The notes below the pieces were generated by a model. The model saw nothing but the letters and a program-made list of their open reading frames with translations. It searched no databases and had not been told where the DNA came from. A stretch of 64,000 nucleotides of DNA, from assembly GCA_025766275.1 (NCBI GenBank), contig JAFKAC010000183.1:18257-82256 (forward strand), given 5' to 3'. The DNA is from Lactarius indigo (lineage: Eukaryota > Basidiomycota > Agaricomycetes > Russulales > Russulaceae). Both the position numbers and the translations under genes were made by a program. Shown here one piece after another: positions 36,546-50,590 of this stretch. How positions within the stretch are numbered: the stretch's first letter is position 1; each line of letters starts with the position of its first letter.

Positions 36546-38952
36546 AAATCAGTCCAGTGTAAGCCCCTTTGGTTAGCCCACAATTTCATAGGCTGCGCGG
36601 GCAAGTGTCGAGGGTTATCATATGGATCAAGTTGTCAATCAATTTCTTTATTTTTTTCGATAAATAGACCTTTCTTTGAAAATCTGAGTCTATCCTCGTA
36701 GTCCACTCCATTTTATTGTCTTGAAGAACAAGAACCCCATCGAAGCGCACTCTTACACGCACATCAACATAGCTGCCACCACCAGAGGTCGATACCGTGA
36801 TATCCGAATCAGACCCGAACACTGAGCAGTGGATCGAGTCTGTCGAGGAGGAACTCTGTGAAAACAGGCGACAAGCGATAAGCCGTATCAGTTCGGCATA
36901 ATTAAGGCTCTTGGCTAACAGAAGTGGAGCATAAGGCGACCGGGGCTGCGACCAACGGAAGATAAACAGGCTCGCTAGCAGCAGCTTGCCGACGGGGACG
37001 AGTGCCCCGTTTCTTCTCGCAGACGATTTTCCGCGCCGCTTGCATAGTAGTGTATTTTACGGCAGAGATAGACTCAGATAGGCAAACACTGCCAGTGGAG
37101 CCCATGGGTTACATCTTTCTAGGTGTGCTGCGGGCGTGCCCAAGTTGGCTGGGCACCACCACGGACACGATATAGAGCCTATGACCGCTCACAAAGATTG
37201 AATAAGGGCCACAGTGGGAGTCTGAGTAGAAGCGCAAAAGGAACTTGAAGAGAAGAGCTGGAGATCGCGAGATTACGGAAGCGATGCAGACAAGAGCGGG
37301 AATTTATTTTGGCGAGTGAAAATGATCAAGTGTATGGGAGTACAGTGAACGTGTTCGCCTAGCGATTGTGGCAGTCCATCAAGTTGGCTTCGTCAAACTA
37401 GTATATCGACAAATGGAGCAACAACTCGCGTCTTCGGAGTAACAAATGGCAGATAGGATGAGAAGAACAAGGTGCACGCGCGGTGCTTTGTAGTCCTTTC
37501 AGAGAGAGCAGACTACGAGAGTCCCTGAAAAGTAAAGGAGATTTTTGCAAGCGAGCGAGGCGAACCAAGGTACGACGTTGGGAGCTACGAAAACCAAGAC
37601 GACAACTACGAAACGTGGGACGAATGTGAACACAATAGTATGGTGAAGAATTACTGAGGCGGGAATCGGCGAGTCTAGAAACTTCGAAGGCGAGTGTGAG
37701 GACTTCGGAGACGGCGAAGGTGTGTACAGGCCACGCAAAGGTAGGAGAGTAAATCGCAATAATACCGTTATCATTTTGGGAGGTGTGGAAGTTGCATTCG
37801 GCGTCAGCAGAACACAGCGTAGTGAATACTAAAGTCACGAGTTTCTCTCCGCAGCAAACTTCCAGACTACAGTAATAGCCATTTGGAAGAATTCTGAAGG
37901 AGTAATATATTCCGCAGTAACGCTGAGGTCTCTTCATGCCCGTGTAGCACACGTGCACAAGGCGCACTAGCGCTAGTAAGAACGTAGACAGCCGACCTTT
38001 GACTGCGCAAGGTACGACCACGTCGATGTGGAAAGGCGTGTGGCAGAGTATATCGAGCGCTAGTCTCTTGGATTATGGGGGATATGCTGCGGAGCGCCTC
38101 TATTATAGGAGAGGGAGGGCATATATCGGCGTCTGTATACGTGCGCAGCCTAGGAACACCCACGGGAATGACGACCCAAAGAGGGCCAAATTGAACTTCT
38201 CTCAGAGGTAGTTCCCAGCCGCAGGGGACTGGGTACCAGACATGAGCAGAACTTGCAACTTCAGAGACCCAAAGGGAAAAGGTGCGGCAGAAATGCGAGA
38301 TCTGATAACGCGTTATGAGGTTAGAATGACACATTGCGGTTCGCGAATGAGGCATGTAAATGCTTCGATAGAATGCCGCATAGTACTATGGTAGTAGTCC
38401 GAGTCAAGATCGACGTCGGGAAAGGAATTTAACGGGTCAGTTAACCATTCCGGGCCGGTTTCGCGGCGATATCTTCGGGGCTTGAAGACAAGCTTCAAGC
38501 TGAAGACGCACTTTGCAACTCTTTACTGTGTCATTAACGATAACATCGCAGCGTTAGATAACCTCGATTGCGTCGGTCTCGACTCTTCCAAGGCATAACC
38601 GAAGTATTGGGTCAATCACTCCACCTGGAAAGATTAATACATCACAGTCGCATGACGTGTACCAGCGGGACACAATGCTGCGCATGCGGCTGCGGCTTCT
38701 CTCACTGGCACTTCACCGGAACGGGTCGGAATCTTACCCCCTTGGCTTCGCCACCCCAGTCCGTACCAGTCACGGTACCAAAAGGCCTAGGCGGTCTTCA
38801 CCCAATAAGACCTATGGGCTGCACATTCTGAATGGCGGTGCTCTCCTTACTTATTCCTAGCGTAGTGGTCTCACTGGTATTGACAATTATCCATCCTCCC
38901 GTTTTCCGACAGTCTTCACCTTTCACCGATATTTCGTACACTTACCCAAGAT
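36546..38952. other. Gene-poor region between the inverted repeat and RdRP copy 6
   Basis: No confident gene. Two minus-strand frames (36586-36822, containing SYVDVRVRVRFDGVLVLQDNKME, and 36902-37105) could be exons of a small unrecognised gene. A 207-codon minus frame at 37398-38021 has a Ser/Arg/Leu-rich composition and matches no family I know. No transposon ends or tRNA seen. Confidence 0.35.
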
Positions 38953-41900
38953 ATGGAAATAGAGCTCAAAGGCATTGATCGTGGCGCGGACATCTGCGAC
39001 GTCTATGAAGCCGTGGCACGGGTCCTTCACGGCCCCGAGCTTTACGATCCAAACGACCGAAGAAACAAAGGCAGAAAACCCTACTTCGAGATAGTCCCTG
39101 GCGAGAGTCCCGCTGGCCGGATTCACAACGGAACTGCTCTCCTTCGCGTCTGTTCCGGACTCGGGGAGCGTTTGTTTCGATGGATTTTTGAATCTTCAAA
39201 AAATACTTTCGTCGTTGGAAACTCAGGTCGAGCACTTCGCCTTTTCAAAACTCATCGCGATATCCCACCAGACGTCGAATACAAACTCGAGAAGGCGCTT
39301 TATGTCGACCCCAACCAAGAAAAGGAACGTCAGAAAATTGAAGATAGAGCAAGACAAGTTCGTCTGCGAATTGCAAAAGTTCAGTTCGGCGTGTGGTACA
39401 CACAGCCAGGGTCAAACTCTCCCCCAAATCATGGGAGAACATTTTCTATTGAGCATGAACGCGAATTCCTCAGCAAGAGCGCAGCATATATCAACATTGT
39501 ATATGAACGTCGTCTCATTTGCATTGATGTGAGTGGCGACTCTCATGTAGCTCAGATAGAATTCACATATCCAGAACTTCAGATAGGACAACGGGAAACC
39601 GAAGAAATTAATTATCAAGTCCTTGTCAAGTTCTCGAGTATCCGAAAACTGGGCACTGGCTTTGATGCCAAACATGGGCCATGTAGGCGCCTCCAGCATT
39701 GGTGCCTCTATCTGACTCATGGCAGATCTTTAATGACAGGCATCATTTTCGACCTACGCGTACCGCCGACTTTTGAGATGGAGAGTTATAATAATCGCGT
39801 ACCTGAAGGCATTCAGCGCAGAGGCAGAGTCAAGACGCGTGATCGTATGTCGTCGCTCGACGATTCTCACGCCCTCGTCGCTCCGTACGCGTTCCAGCTA
39901 CGTGTCGTCCTCTCACAACAAAACGACCTTTGTAAATTTGAAGAGATATGCAAGGAAGTGCAATGCCAACCTATACCTAGACGGGTTTATCGTGTAGACT
40001 CCTCCTCAAAGCAGTTTTTCCGGCAAGGCGCCATGGACAACGTCTCGAATTGGATCAAGAAAATGGAGTGGAAATGCGCCTTTCAGATCGAGGCATATCT
40101 ACGTTGCGGCCTTTTGAATACTGACGACCTACTCGCTAGTCTCCGAAGTCCAATCGAAGAGGCCATTCGTGATAATAAGTCTGAGGCGAGCGAGTTTCTT
40201 CGCCAATTTTCCAGTGCCCTCGGGTCGCGTGAGCCAGGCGAAACGCCCAGCGTTTGCCTTTCTCGCTTTCGCACAGAGAACCCTATCATCGATCCAGTTG
40301 AACTCGTGCAAGGGCATATCCTGTGCCATCATGTAGTAATAACACCCTCCCGGATCCTTCTTGAGGGCCCCTTCAAGACGCAATCAAACCGCGTTATCCG
40401 CCGCTACCAGAATCATGACCCAACACTGGTCGAACGTTTTGTGCGTGTCGAGTTCCGCGACGAGGACCACCTCGCATACCGTTGGGATGGAGACGTAGAC
40501 GGGACCCGGTTTTTGCAACGACGAGTTGGCAAGATTTTACGCGAAGGCTTCGAAGTTGCCGGACGCAAGTTCGAGTTTCTCGCGTACTCAACTAGCTCGC
40601 TCCGTGAGCACGCCGTATGGTTCGTCTCACCGTTCCGTGATCCCGCCGAAGGATACGTCAACGCAAGGATAATTCGGGCGTCACTCGGCGACTTTTCGGG
40701 CCTGCTTCGGACGCCTAGCAAGTGGGCAGCGAGGATCGCACAGGCGTTTACCGCGACAGATCCTAGTATGACGATTCGGCGCGACCAGTGGGAAGAGCAA
40801 GACGACCTGGGTCCTCACACAGATGGCGTGGGCACGATCTCTCTGGAATTGGCAGACATGATTTGGGAAGAAAAATGTCGTGCCCGTGAAATCGTCGGAG
40901 AGGAACAGGACAGGCCGTCTACGTACCAGTTCGGAGACAAACGGGTCAGACCATCCGCGTACCAGTTCCGGTTCCTTGGCTACAAAGGTGTTGTCGTTGT
41001 CGATCGTATGCTCAAGGGTATCAAGATGCGCCTGCGCAAGTCCCAGCGCAAGTTTCCGGTGCGCAACGTCTCAGAGGCTGAGTTTGAGATCGCGCGTTCT
41101 TTTGATTACCCAAACCCGGTCCACCTGAATAGGTCCGTGATTTTTGTGTCTTCTGCACATATGCTAACTCTCGAGGCCGCTCAACTCTCTAGGCCCGCGG
41201 TGATGGCACTGGAAGATCTTGGAGTCAAGAAGCAGGCCTTTTTGGATCTTCAGGAAGAAGCGAAAGCGCGCATATACCTTGCCAGAGATTCGCTCAAAGT
41301 ATTCGCGGGCTTACTCAGGAGTCAAACTCTCGGTGTCAAATACCATCTGCCGTTCATTCTCGAGCAACTAATCAAGCTTGGTCTCGATTTTAGGGACTAT
41401 CTTGACAAGGAGGCCATTTGTAGTGCCTTCCTCGGGCGCTTGGTTCGCGACTCGATGAATCACTCGCTTCGACAGATGAAGTTCAAGGCGCGAATCCCGG
41501 TTCCGCGCAGCTATCAGTTGGTCGGCGTTGCGGATGAAGGTCGTGCGTATATTAACGAGGGTGCACAACCAGACAAAATATTCACACTAGGAGAGAAACA
41601 AATTTATGGTATGATTCGTTGCGGATGCGTCGTGTGTTTCCGCTCACAGCAATGACAGTCTGCGTACAAGAGTCCATGGATAAAGAGCCCGAATATTTGA
41701 AAGGCACATGTCTTATTTCACGGAGCCCAGTGATTCATCCTGGCGATAGTACGTAGGCGCGTCGTCTTTCCAGGTATCGGCGATACTCATCGTCGTCGTA
41801 TATAATAGTACAACGCGTCTACGCAGTAGGAAAACCCCCTGATGATAAGATCTGCTTTTTTAGTGAATTGAAAAATGTTGTTGTACTGCCCGCCATCGGT

Positions 41901-43227
41901 ATGCATTGTCGGGGTAACCTTCCTGCTTTTAGTTGATACGTGTTGTCAGGTGGCCGTTCGTTAGCATCGTGCCTCGCTGGCGGTGACTTGGACGGGTACG
42001 TAATTTGTCCTCAGACAGTTGGATACGCTCATAGATTACTGCCAGCGACACGTTTGACATCTACTACGCTAATCCAGACTTGCTTACTTCCATTAATGCG
42101 CCACCGGCTGAATATCCCCCGGGAGAAGTCTGGACACTGGATGAGCGACGAGGCGACGCAACTGTTGAGGATATTTGTGACTTCATTATCGAATTCATCA
42201 ACTCTGACGTTATGGTACGTCTCAACATACGGCCGTGCCATCTTCGAACTGACATGTGATTGGCAGGGCCAGCTTGCGGACCGACACATTATTATTGCAG
42301 ATCAGTCCAAGGTGCGCAGCTGCACCCGCTCCGTAGAAACGCTGTATACTCATCTGCCCACAGGACGGTGTGTTCGACGACCGGTGCATGAAGCTCGCGG
42401 AGCTGTGCAGCAAGGCAGTCGATTATGCAAAGAACGGGAAAAGGGTGGACCTCCGTGGCAATCTCCCCAAAACGCTGATCAGGCTCAAGCCAGACTGGCA
42501 CAAAGCCGAGGTGACCGGCGCGCGCGACCTCGACTATTACGTGTCGGACCGTGCACTAGGAGAGCTATTCCGTAAAATCGACCTGTACGACCCGACCGAG
42601 CCCCTCCGGGGATTTCCGACCACACCCCCGGGCGATATCGCGCCGCTCGACGACGCAATTTCGCGTGCCCTCAAGCCGCTCGTGCATTACGCGCTCGTCG
42701 GCTTCACCTTTGGCTTCCGCGGGACCGCTAGATCGGGGTCACTACCACCACCGAGCCGAAAACCGCCCCCTCCACCCTCGGCTCCGGGACCCGAGAACAC
42801 ACACGTGGAGAGGCTGCACGCGCGCTACACTCGCGAGATGCGATGCATCTGCGCAACCCATACGCTCATCGAGGCGCCGGACGTGCGTCTGACAGAGGAG
42901 GAAGTCGTGCTGGGCACGATCCTCGCGAACTGCACGCAGCCGCGGTGGCGCTCGGATCGCGCGCAGCGCATGAAGCTGCAGTCCGAGACACTCGTGCGCG
43001 ATATACGCGCGCACATCGTCCCGGGAGGAGGCTCACCGGTGACACCTGCAATTGGGACCGGGGGGGAGTCGAAGGAGCGGCTGAAGGAGCGCTTGCGGAG
43101 CGCATGGGCGACGTGGGTGTGGGCGCAGTACCATCGAGACAGGGAGTATATCGAGAGCTTTGCGCTGATCGCGCTTGGGGTCGTCCTTGACTGTCTCAAG
43201 GGCCTCGGTGAGCTGCCCGATGTGTGA
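38953..43227 (+). CDS. Cellular RNA-dependent RNA polymerase, diverged sixth copy
   Basis: Starts MEIELKGIDRGADICD and ends GLGELPDV. Introns are in the same places as in the array: a 54-nt one after CID, GPC|IIFDL, NR|PAVMALED, IY|VCVQESMDKEPEYLKG, PGD|IQRVYAVG, PAIG|GRSLASC, and the active-site intron giving ASCLAGGDLDG|DTFDIYYANPD (first Asp codon 41985-41987). The first four exons read as one long frame to about 41655 because the introns there lack stops. The protein is clearly diverged from the five array copies (about 60-70% similar by eye) and lacks their ARM fragment and promoter. Copy-specific features are a tandem RPSTYQF/RPSAYQF near 40910-40970 and a proline/glycine-rich insertion near 42730-42800. 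It is probably an older paralogue or an outgroup to the array. Confidence 0.92.
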
Positions 43228-43572
43228 AGTTTGCACCCTGAGTAGAGGATCTAACCATCGAGGAGATGGATATTGACTTGTATAAGTTAGTATAGGTCTG
43301 AAAGAGCAATGGTGGAAGTTGAGATGATGCTGTACGGCCGTACCCAAGGTGCCTGCTAGCACAGTCGCTCTGCTCGACCCAGCCTGCCACTCAGCGGATG
43401 AGCACATGAGACCCACTGTATCTGTCGCAGCCGTGACTAAATGCGAGCATCGGCGGTCTTATATTGACTATATGAATAGCTAACTGTCACAGTCCGTATT
43501 CTGTAGTTCGAGAATAAAAACACCGTCATGAGTCTATAATAGCTACTGCAAATGCCTCACATCAGAAATTCT
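43228..43572. other. Short intergenic region
   Basis: Lies between the convergent 3' ends of RdRP copy 6 and the M28 gene. Nothing recognised. Confidence 0.5.
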
Positions 43573-45015
<1,443 letters not shown>

Positions 45016-45155
45016 GTTGGCCAGAGAGTTTTTTGAGCCGAAACCTCGACACCGAGGGTGAGAAAAGAAAACGACGACACCTGTCGCGGTGTGCCAAGAT
45101 GATGCTCTGCTTGAACGGTGATTACCCGTTTATTATGTAATGCCATAGAAAAAAT

Positions 45156-45229
45156 TGGTTCGACCCGGGTTCGAACCGGGGACCTTCTGTGTGTTAGACA
45201 GATGCGATAACCAACTACGCCATCGAACC
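45156..45229 (-). tRNA. tRNA-Val (anticodon AAC)
   Basis: On the complement the acceptor stem GGTTCGA pairs with TCGAACC and is followed by A. The T-arm is CCCGGTTCGAACCCGGG. The anticodon stem TCTGT/ACAGA encloses the loop CTAACAC, giving AAC. No intron. It sits between the divergent starts of the M28 and Trs23 genes. Confidence 0.92.
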
Positions 45230-45320
45230 TCATTATGAGGGAATTCGAATTTCACTCCTCTACCCGCCCTGCTTATCGTGAAGGCCAACCAACCCGTCGA
45301 TTACAATTTCTCTATTTGCC

Positions 45321-45877
45321 ATGGCCATCTTTGGCTTGTGGGTATGTGTCTCCTTTTCTTTCGTGACATCACTCAACATTATGAGTAGGTGATAAATAAA
45401 GCTGGCGGTCTTGTCTATCAACGCAACTTTGCCGGTAAGTGGGGGCAATATCACACTCGTCGGGGTATTCACAGCACTAGATGGTCTCACACAAATGACC
45501 TCCAACGAGTACCTTGTCCTTGCGGGCACGCTACACGGCATCCACGCCATCACGAGCCGACTATCACCGACCGGCACGAGCTCTGGTGCACATGTCATCG
45601 AGGCAGAAACTTTCAAGATGAATATCTTCCTCACCGCTACGGGTACGCCTCATCGTTCTTTTCCTGTGGGTAGCCACTAAGAATGCGTCACACAGGCACA
45701 AAGTTTGTGCTGCTCACATCCCTTGCCGAACCTTCTGCAAACGCCGTGCTTCAGAAGGTGTATGAAGCTTACGCGGACGCAGTAATGAAGAACCCGTTCC
45801 ATACCCCTGAGATGCCAATCCGCTCGGAGGGTTTCGATACGAGAATCACCGCACTCATAGGAACGGGACACACATAG
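45321..45877 (+). CDS. TRS23: TRAPP complex subunit Trs23 (TRAPPC4)
   Basis: Core subunit of the TRAPP tethering complexes, which activate Rab1/Ypt1 in ER-Golgi traffic. Exon 1 codes only MAIFGLW (45321-45341). After an intron with a GTATGT donor comes VINKAGGLVYQRNFA. A second intron leads to ALDGLTQMTSNEYLVLAGTL, and a third joins TATG to TKFVLLTSLAEPSA, with the stop at 45875-45877. The longin-like pattern INKAGGL.YQ, TSNE...LAG..H, SSG...IE.ETFK and KNPF...MPIR is diagnostic. At about 150 aa it lacks the PDZ-like insert of the animal protein, as I recall for basidiomycete forms. Intact. Confidence 0.88.
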
Positions 45878-46036
45878 AACCTGCAGCGCGCGTGTATGCA
45901 ACCCAGAGTACCGATTTTCTTGACTGGACATCGTATTTCTGCGTTGACTCCGATAATCGAGTGCGATTGAGTGGTGTCATTAGATACGGCATGTCCTGTA
46001 CGAAAAATACGTATAGTTTACCCCCGCACAACTACT

Positions 46037-47279
46037 TCACGAATCTTTTAACAGATCATCCAAAAGCGCTTTCGCACTTGCGATTTTTCCAAAGCGCAGC
46101 GCCGCCACGCCTTCCGCCTCCCGTCCTAGCGCCTCGCTGGGGCCCATGATCTTCTCATCGGGGATCGCCGCGAGCCGCACGACCTCCGCGCGGACATACG
46201 CCGTGAGCACGAGCATCGTCTCAGGGAACCGGACGTACGCGTCGCGCTCCTCAGGTCCGAAATCATGCACGCCAGAGCCGTCGTCGCGCGTCTCCTCGCG
46301 CACGCGCGCGGCCTCGCTCAGCCGTGCCACCGCGCCGCCAGGGTTCACCGCACGCCTGAACTCGGGCACGGGCGATGTCGGCGCGAGCGCGAGCGCAAGG
46401 CCCTGCGCACCGCGCGCGCCAAGCAGATTGCGCCACATTGCGGCTGCCAACTCGGCGTCGGAGTTCTGCGCCAGCGCCAGGTCCAGCGCGACGCCGAGCC
46501 CGGCCCACTGCTCACGGAATATCTTCATCTGCTTCGTAACGAGCGCTTCCGGGGCGCGCCCGCGCTTCTGGGCGGTGGCGGTGGCGGCGCCGTTTGGCGT
46601 GTTTGGGGTGGGGGTAGCGCCGTAGAATGGCGTTGTTGGGCGCACGGGTGCTGTGGTGGGTTCAGCGGCAGATGCAGGTGTTCGTGGTGGTGGCCCTGGT
46701 GGTTGGGATTGTGGCTGGAGAACCTGGCGGATACGGTCTTCGACGTCAAGGAAGAAGTGGTCGATGAGCCCCTGGATGTGCGCCTGGGCGTGTGGCGCGG
46801 GGAGCGCGCGTAGACGTGTCGTGAGCATCCATATGTGGAGGTTCGTCACTATGAACCATGACTGGAACGTTGGGGGAAGATGGCACTCTGTTGTTCCAGA
46901 AATTAGGTTTAAAAAAATCGCGTCGTTCACTCATGGGAAAGGGCGACGCACCTCGGGCCCAAAACTCGCGCTCCTCCTCCGCACGGCCAGCACACAACTG
47001 CTCATATAATGCCAGCGCGCGCCGTGCTGCGACTTGACGCAAGTTGCCATATCCAAGCGCGCCAAAAACCTTGAGAAACACTCTCATCGCAGTCGGAGAC
47101 TGCTTCAGCTTGCGCGTGAGCCACGACTGTTCTGGTGGCGGCGCCTTTTCGTGCTGGTACGGTTTGGTTGGGCCAGGGGTCGGTTTTGGTGTGGGCACGG
47201 ACACATACGATCGCAGTATATATGCATTCCGCTGGATGCAAAGAGGACGGTGAAGTGGTCGTAGGATGGCGCGCTGCAT
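46037..47279 (-). CDS. CBP3: Ubiquinol-cytochrome c chaperone Cbp3 (UQCC1-like)
   Basis: Mitochondrial assembly factor that, with Cbp6, binds the ribosome exit and newly made cytochrome b. It starts at 47279 with MQRAILRPLHRPLC, a basic presumably mitochondrial presequence. Exon 1 ends EEEREFWAR, and the intron 46888-46951 joins it to ECHLPPTFQSWFIVTNLHIW, the signature of the Ubiq_cyt_C_chap domain. LRALPAPHAQ, HFFLDVEDRIR and LGVALDLALAQNSDAELAAAMWRN complete the domain. Two low-complexity stretches, PPGPPPRTPASAAEP and an Ala/Thr/Pro run to about 46560, interrupt it. Ends LLDDLLKDS at 46037. About 390 aa, intact. Confidence 0.86.
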
Positions 47280-48306
47280 GAGAGCGCAGTTCTTTGGGTG
47301 TCTCGTTCAGACGCCCAGACTGTGGTCAAGTTGGGGAGAGCAATCACGGCAACGTCGGGCCGAATTACGTCAGTAGTACCAATGCGATTGTTCAAATGTC
47401 GACTATCCAGTACAAACTTCTATCTCCACTGTGCAGTACGACTCTCCCAAGCGTCAAACTCCCATGTCAAGACAGGATATAGCTGGATGTGCAGAACAAA
47501 TTTCTCTCAACCAAATTTTGGAACCTGCTACCAGCCTCAAGTCGCTTAGGGCCTGCAAAAGGGTGGACGTCCGAGAATACTTTTATCTCACACTCGATGC
47601 ACTACACGCTGTGACCCTGGAAACCACTACCTCACTAGCCGCTCTTGAGACAAGATTGACACGACTGCGGCATCTATTCTAAGATCTATTCCCCTTGCTA
47701 TTCCCTCGAGCGAGATATCTTATGTGAGTCTGTCTGCGAGGAATTCGGAGGCGTATGCGTCGTCTTTCTAAAATTAGCTATTTCTTCCTACACATTTGGT
47801 CCACGTGCGGCCGCACGTTGCTTTGCTTCCTGTTCGTGTCCAGGGATAGAAGGAATCTATTAGAGTGCGTCTTGAGGTAAGTTTCCCTATGTGGCGGGCG
47901 TAGCGTCAGGGCGAAGGGGCGGATTATAGGGTGGGGTAATGCGATGCGTGCGGGTGTGCAGCGCGTTTCTGTTTACGCCTCGTTTCCAGATATAGAAGCT
48001 ACTTCACTTGGAAACGGGCGTGAGCTGGCTTCTTTGATCCAAAAACCACGGGTGCCAAGGAACAAATCCTCCATCCCTGGGGCGGGAGCATTCACATGGT
48101 GAGGGGGGTATGACTACGTACGAGGGAGAATGTAGCGCGGTGGAAGCACGTTCGGGCTAAAGTTGACGTGCAAATACAGATTTCCAAAAGTGAAAAGGGT
48201 CCGAGGCATACAGGCGCCGATGATCACGTGGTCTGATCCTAACAAACTTACTCAGGTGTTCTCTTAAAATGACGGCGAACAAGAAGGAACGACGCAAGAC
48301 CTATCA
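47280..48306. other. Upstream region of P450 copy 1
   Basis: From about 47450 this is the 5' flank duplicated with the P450 gene (for example TTCTCTCAACCAAATT and CTTCTTTGATCCAAAAACCAC occur here and near 50745 and 51175). No other gene supported. Confidence 0.55.
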
Positions 48307-50590
48307 ATGACTAGCCTCGTTGCGATACTGTTCACGCTCTCAGCGGGATTTTCCCTCCTTACTTTTCTATACTCTCGTCGTCGTACCGGGTCTCTCAGAG
48401 ACCTCAAGGGACCAGCTTCGTCTTCGTTTTGGTTGGGTATAGTGCCCAAATCCTTTTCATGTGGACAGCAGCGCAACTTGATGATTTGCAGGTAACGAGG
48501 CCGACATTCGATACCAGAATGAGGTAGGAGATTGCGAGTTCAAGTGGATGCGCGAATATGGTAGTGCGTGGCGTCGGACTGGATGCCTTGGCGTGAGTGT
48601 ATGCTGCTTGGTAATTGTTGATTTGTTACTGAACAAGACCATAGACAGACCGCTTGATGTTGGCAGACCCAAAGGGATTGAAGCACGTCCTGCACTCGGC
48701 TGGGTATCATTACCTCAAGACAATAGACAGGGCCCAATTTTCTAGGTTGGCGATCGGAAACGGAATAATTTCTGCCCAAGGTTTGCTCTCCTGTGAATGG
48801 GTTTCAATTGCAGCTCATAGACACAATTGTACCACAGGCCAAGCTCATCACCGTCAGCGGAAGATCATGAACCCCGCATTCAGCACTCATCAGGTACAAT
48901 CCTTCCTGCCGTTGTTCCACAGGACCGCATCAAAGGTTTGACATTTGGCAATGTACTCATGGGATGCGTCACAGTTTGATTGGATGTAGCTTGTTCAAAA
49001 GTGGAAAGAAGTTATCTCTGCCGACCCGTCTGGTCAGTCACTCGTGAACGTAGCGGGGTGGTTCTCACGCGCGTCACTCGATATCATTGGAGAAGGTCTT
49101 TCCCGTTTTCTGCTGCTGTGACGTCGTATACTGACCACCAATCAAAGCTGGTTTCGACTTCCAGTTCGGGTCACTCGATGACTTACAGAACCCCCTGGTG
49201 ATTCGAAACGATAAAGAGTTGTAAGCCCACAATATCTTTATCTGCCTTCACGATGACACAAGTTGCTAAATAATAGCGTCGACTCTACGCTCTACCCTTC
49301 CTGGTACGACCTCATCTTCAAGGAGAGTTGGAAGTACATCCCAGGACCACTGCTTGAATTCGTCCGCTACATTCCCACCCGCGAGTATCGTGGATTCCGC
49401 TCATGGCTGGACAATGTCCGCGTATTCTCTAGGGGACTGATCAAGCGGAGCACAGATAAAGGTGACGGAAACGACATCATGAGCGTTCTTCTCCGTGCCA
49501 ACGGATCCTCCAACCCTAAGGACAAGATGGCCGATGATGAAATGGTCGACCAGATCGCGTGAGTCGCTCGATAGACATGTGAATATCGGCAGTATGTCAC
49601 TTACTGGTATGTCGACTACAGCACGTTCCTTTCTGCTGGGCATGAAACTTCCGCCAGTACTTTGACATGGTACTTCTACGCGATCGCGAAACACCCCGAG
49701 GCGCAAGTGCGCATCCGAGAAGAGATCGCACTTTTCCGCGCCAGAGCCGCCGGAGAGGAGTTTACCGTTGCGGATCTGGACAGTATGGCATACACTCTGG
49801 CTACGCTGAAGGTGGTGGCCGACTTTACCTAATTTTGCATCTTTGTTATCTCTGACGGAGTGTAGGAGTCGATGAGGCTCGATCCCATCACCTGGCTCAC
49901 TGCCAGAGTAGCGAGTCGGGACGACATAATTCCGTTGGCTTTCCCAATCACAACCAAGTCGGGTGAACGAATTGCGTCGATCCCCATCAAGAAGGGGACG
50001 CCGATCGATATTTCTCCAGCGGTCTACAATCGGTTAATCTCATATCTCTTTCGGTAGACTGGTAGCTGAAATGGAAAAAAGGCTCCCGGATGTGTGGGGC
50101 GAAGATGCGAACGAGTGGAATCCAGAGCGGTTCCTAGACCCACTGAGGGTATTCAACGTGAAGGAAGCATCGTCCAACATCGGGATTTTTAGCAACTCGT
50201 GAGTACGGGTCCATCTCAGCTGTACTTGACTGACGAGTTACTTCAGGATGAGCTTCTGTACGTACTCGAAAGACTGGTCCAAATTGGCGTCTTCTAATAC
50301 GCGAGATTTTTAGCGACCGGGACTCGTGGGTGCATTGGCTGGCAGTTCGCGTAAGCATTGTCCCTTGCGCGTAGTGCTACCAGTCGATAGTTGAGGTCGT
50401 TTTCAGGATCCTTGAGATGCAAACGATCATTTTGGCGCTCGTGGAGAATTTTGAATTTTCTCTTCCTCCTCAAAACGAGAAAACGAAGATTCGTCGCAGG
50501 CCGACTCGCCTCATGTTACCCGTGAGAGAGGGGTTGAAGGGAACGTGGATGGGTCTTCATATCAAGCCACTAAAAACTGACAGAATGTAG
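48307..50590 (+). CDS. Cytochrome P450 monooxygenase, tandem copy 1
   Basis: Starts MTSLVAILFTLSAGFSLLTF, a membrane anchor, followed by a basic stretch and a Pro/Gly region. Small introns join FWLG|NEADIRYQNE, GCLG|TDRLMLADPKG, SAQG|QAHHRQRKIMNP (C-helix), ASK|LVQKWKEV, IGE|AGFDFQFGS, DKE|FVDSTLYPS and QIA|TFLSAGHETSAST (I-helix AGxET). The ExxR motif is ESMR near 49868-49879. An intron then leads to LVAEMEKRLPDVWGED and the PERF motif. The haem loop is split by an intron, MSF|STGTRGCIGWQFA, which satisfies FxxGxRxCxG. End HIKPLKTDRM. All motifs and junctions look functional. An ER-bound monooxygenase of unknown substrate; I do not assign a CYP family. Confidence 0.85.

Noticed and set aside
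37398..38021. 207-codon minus-strand frame as a gene
   Set aside because: No family features, odd composition and no supporting splice pattern; kept only as a remark in the intergenic entry.
1949..43227. RdRP genes as integrated RNA-virus sequences
   Set aside because: The motif order and the D-x-D-G-D site belong to the two-barrel cellular RdRP family, and each gene has about nine spliceosomal introns.
46265..46813. 182-codon plus-strand frame opposite CBP3
   Set aside because: High-GC shadow of the chaperone domain.
50134..50358. Minus-strand frame in both P450 copies
   Set aside because: Occurs opposite the haem-loop exons and is conserved only because the P450s are duplicated.
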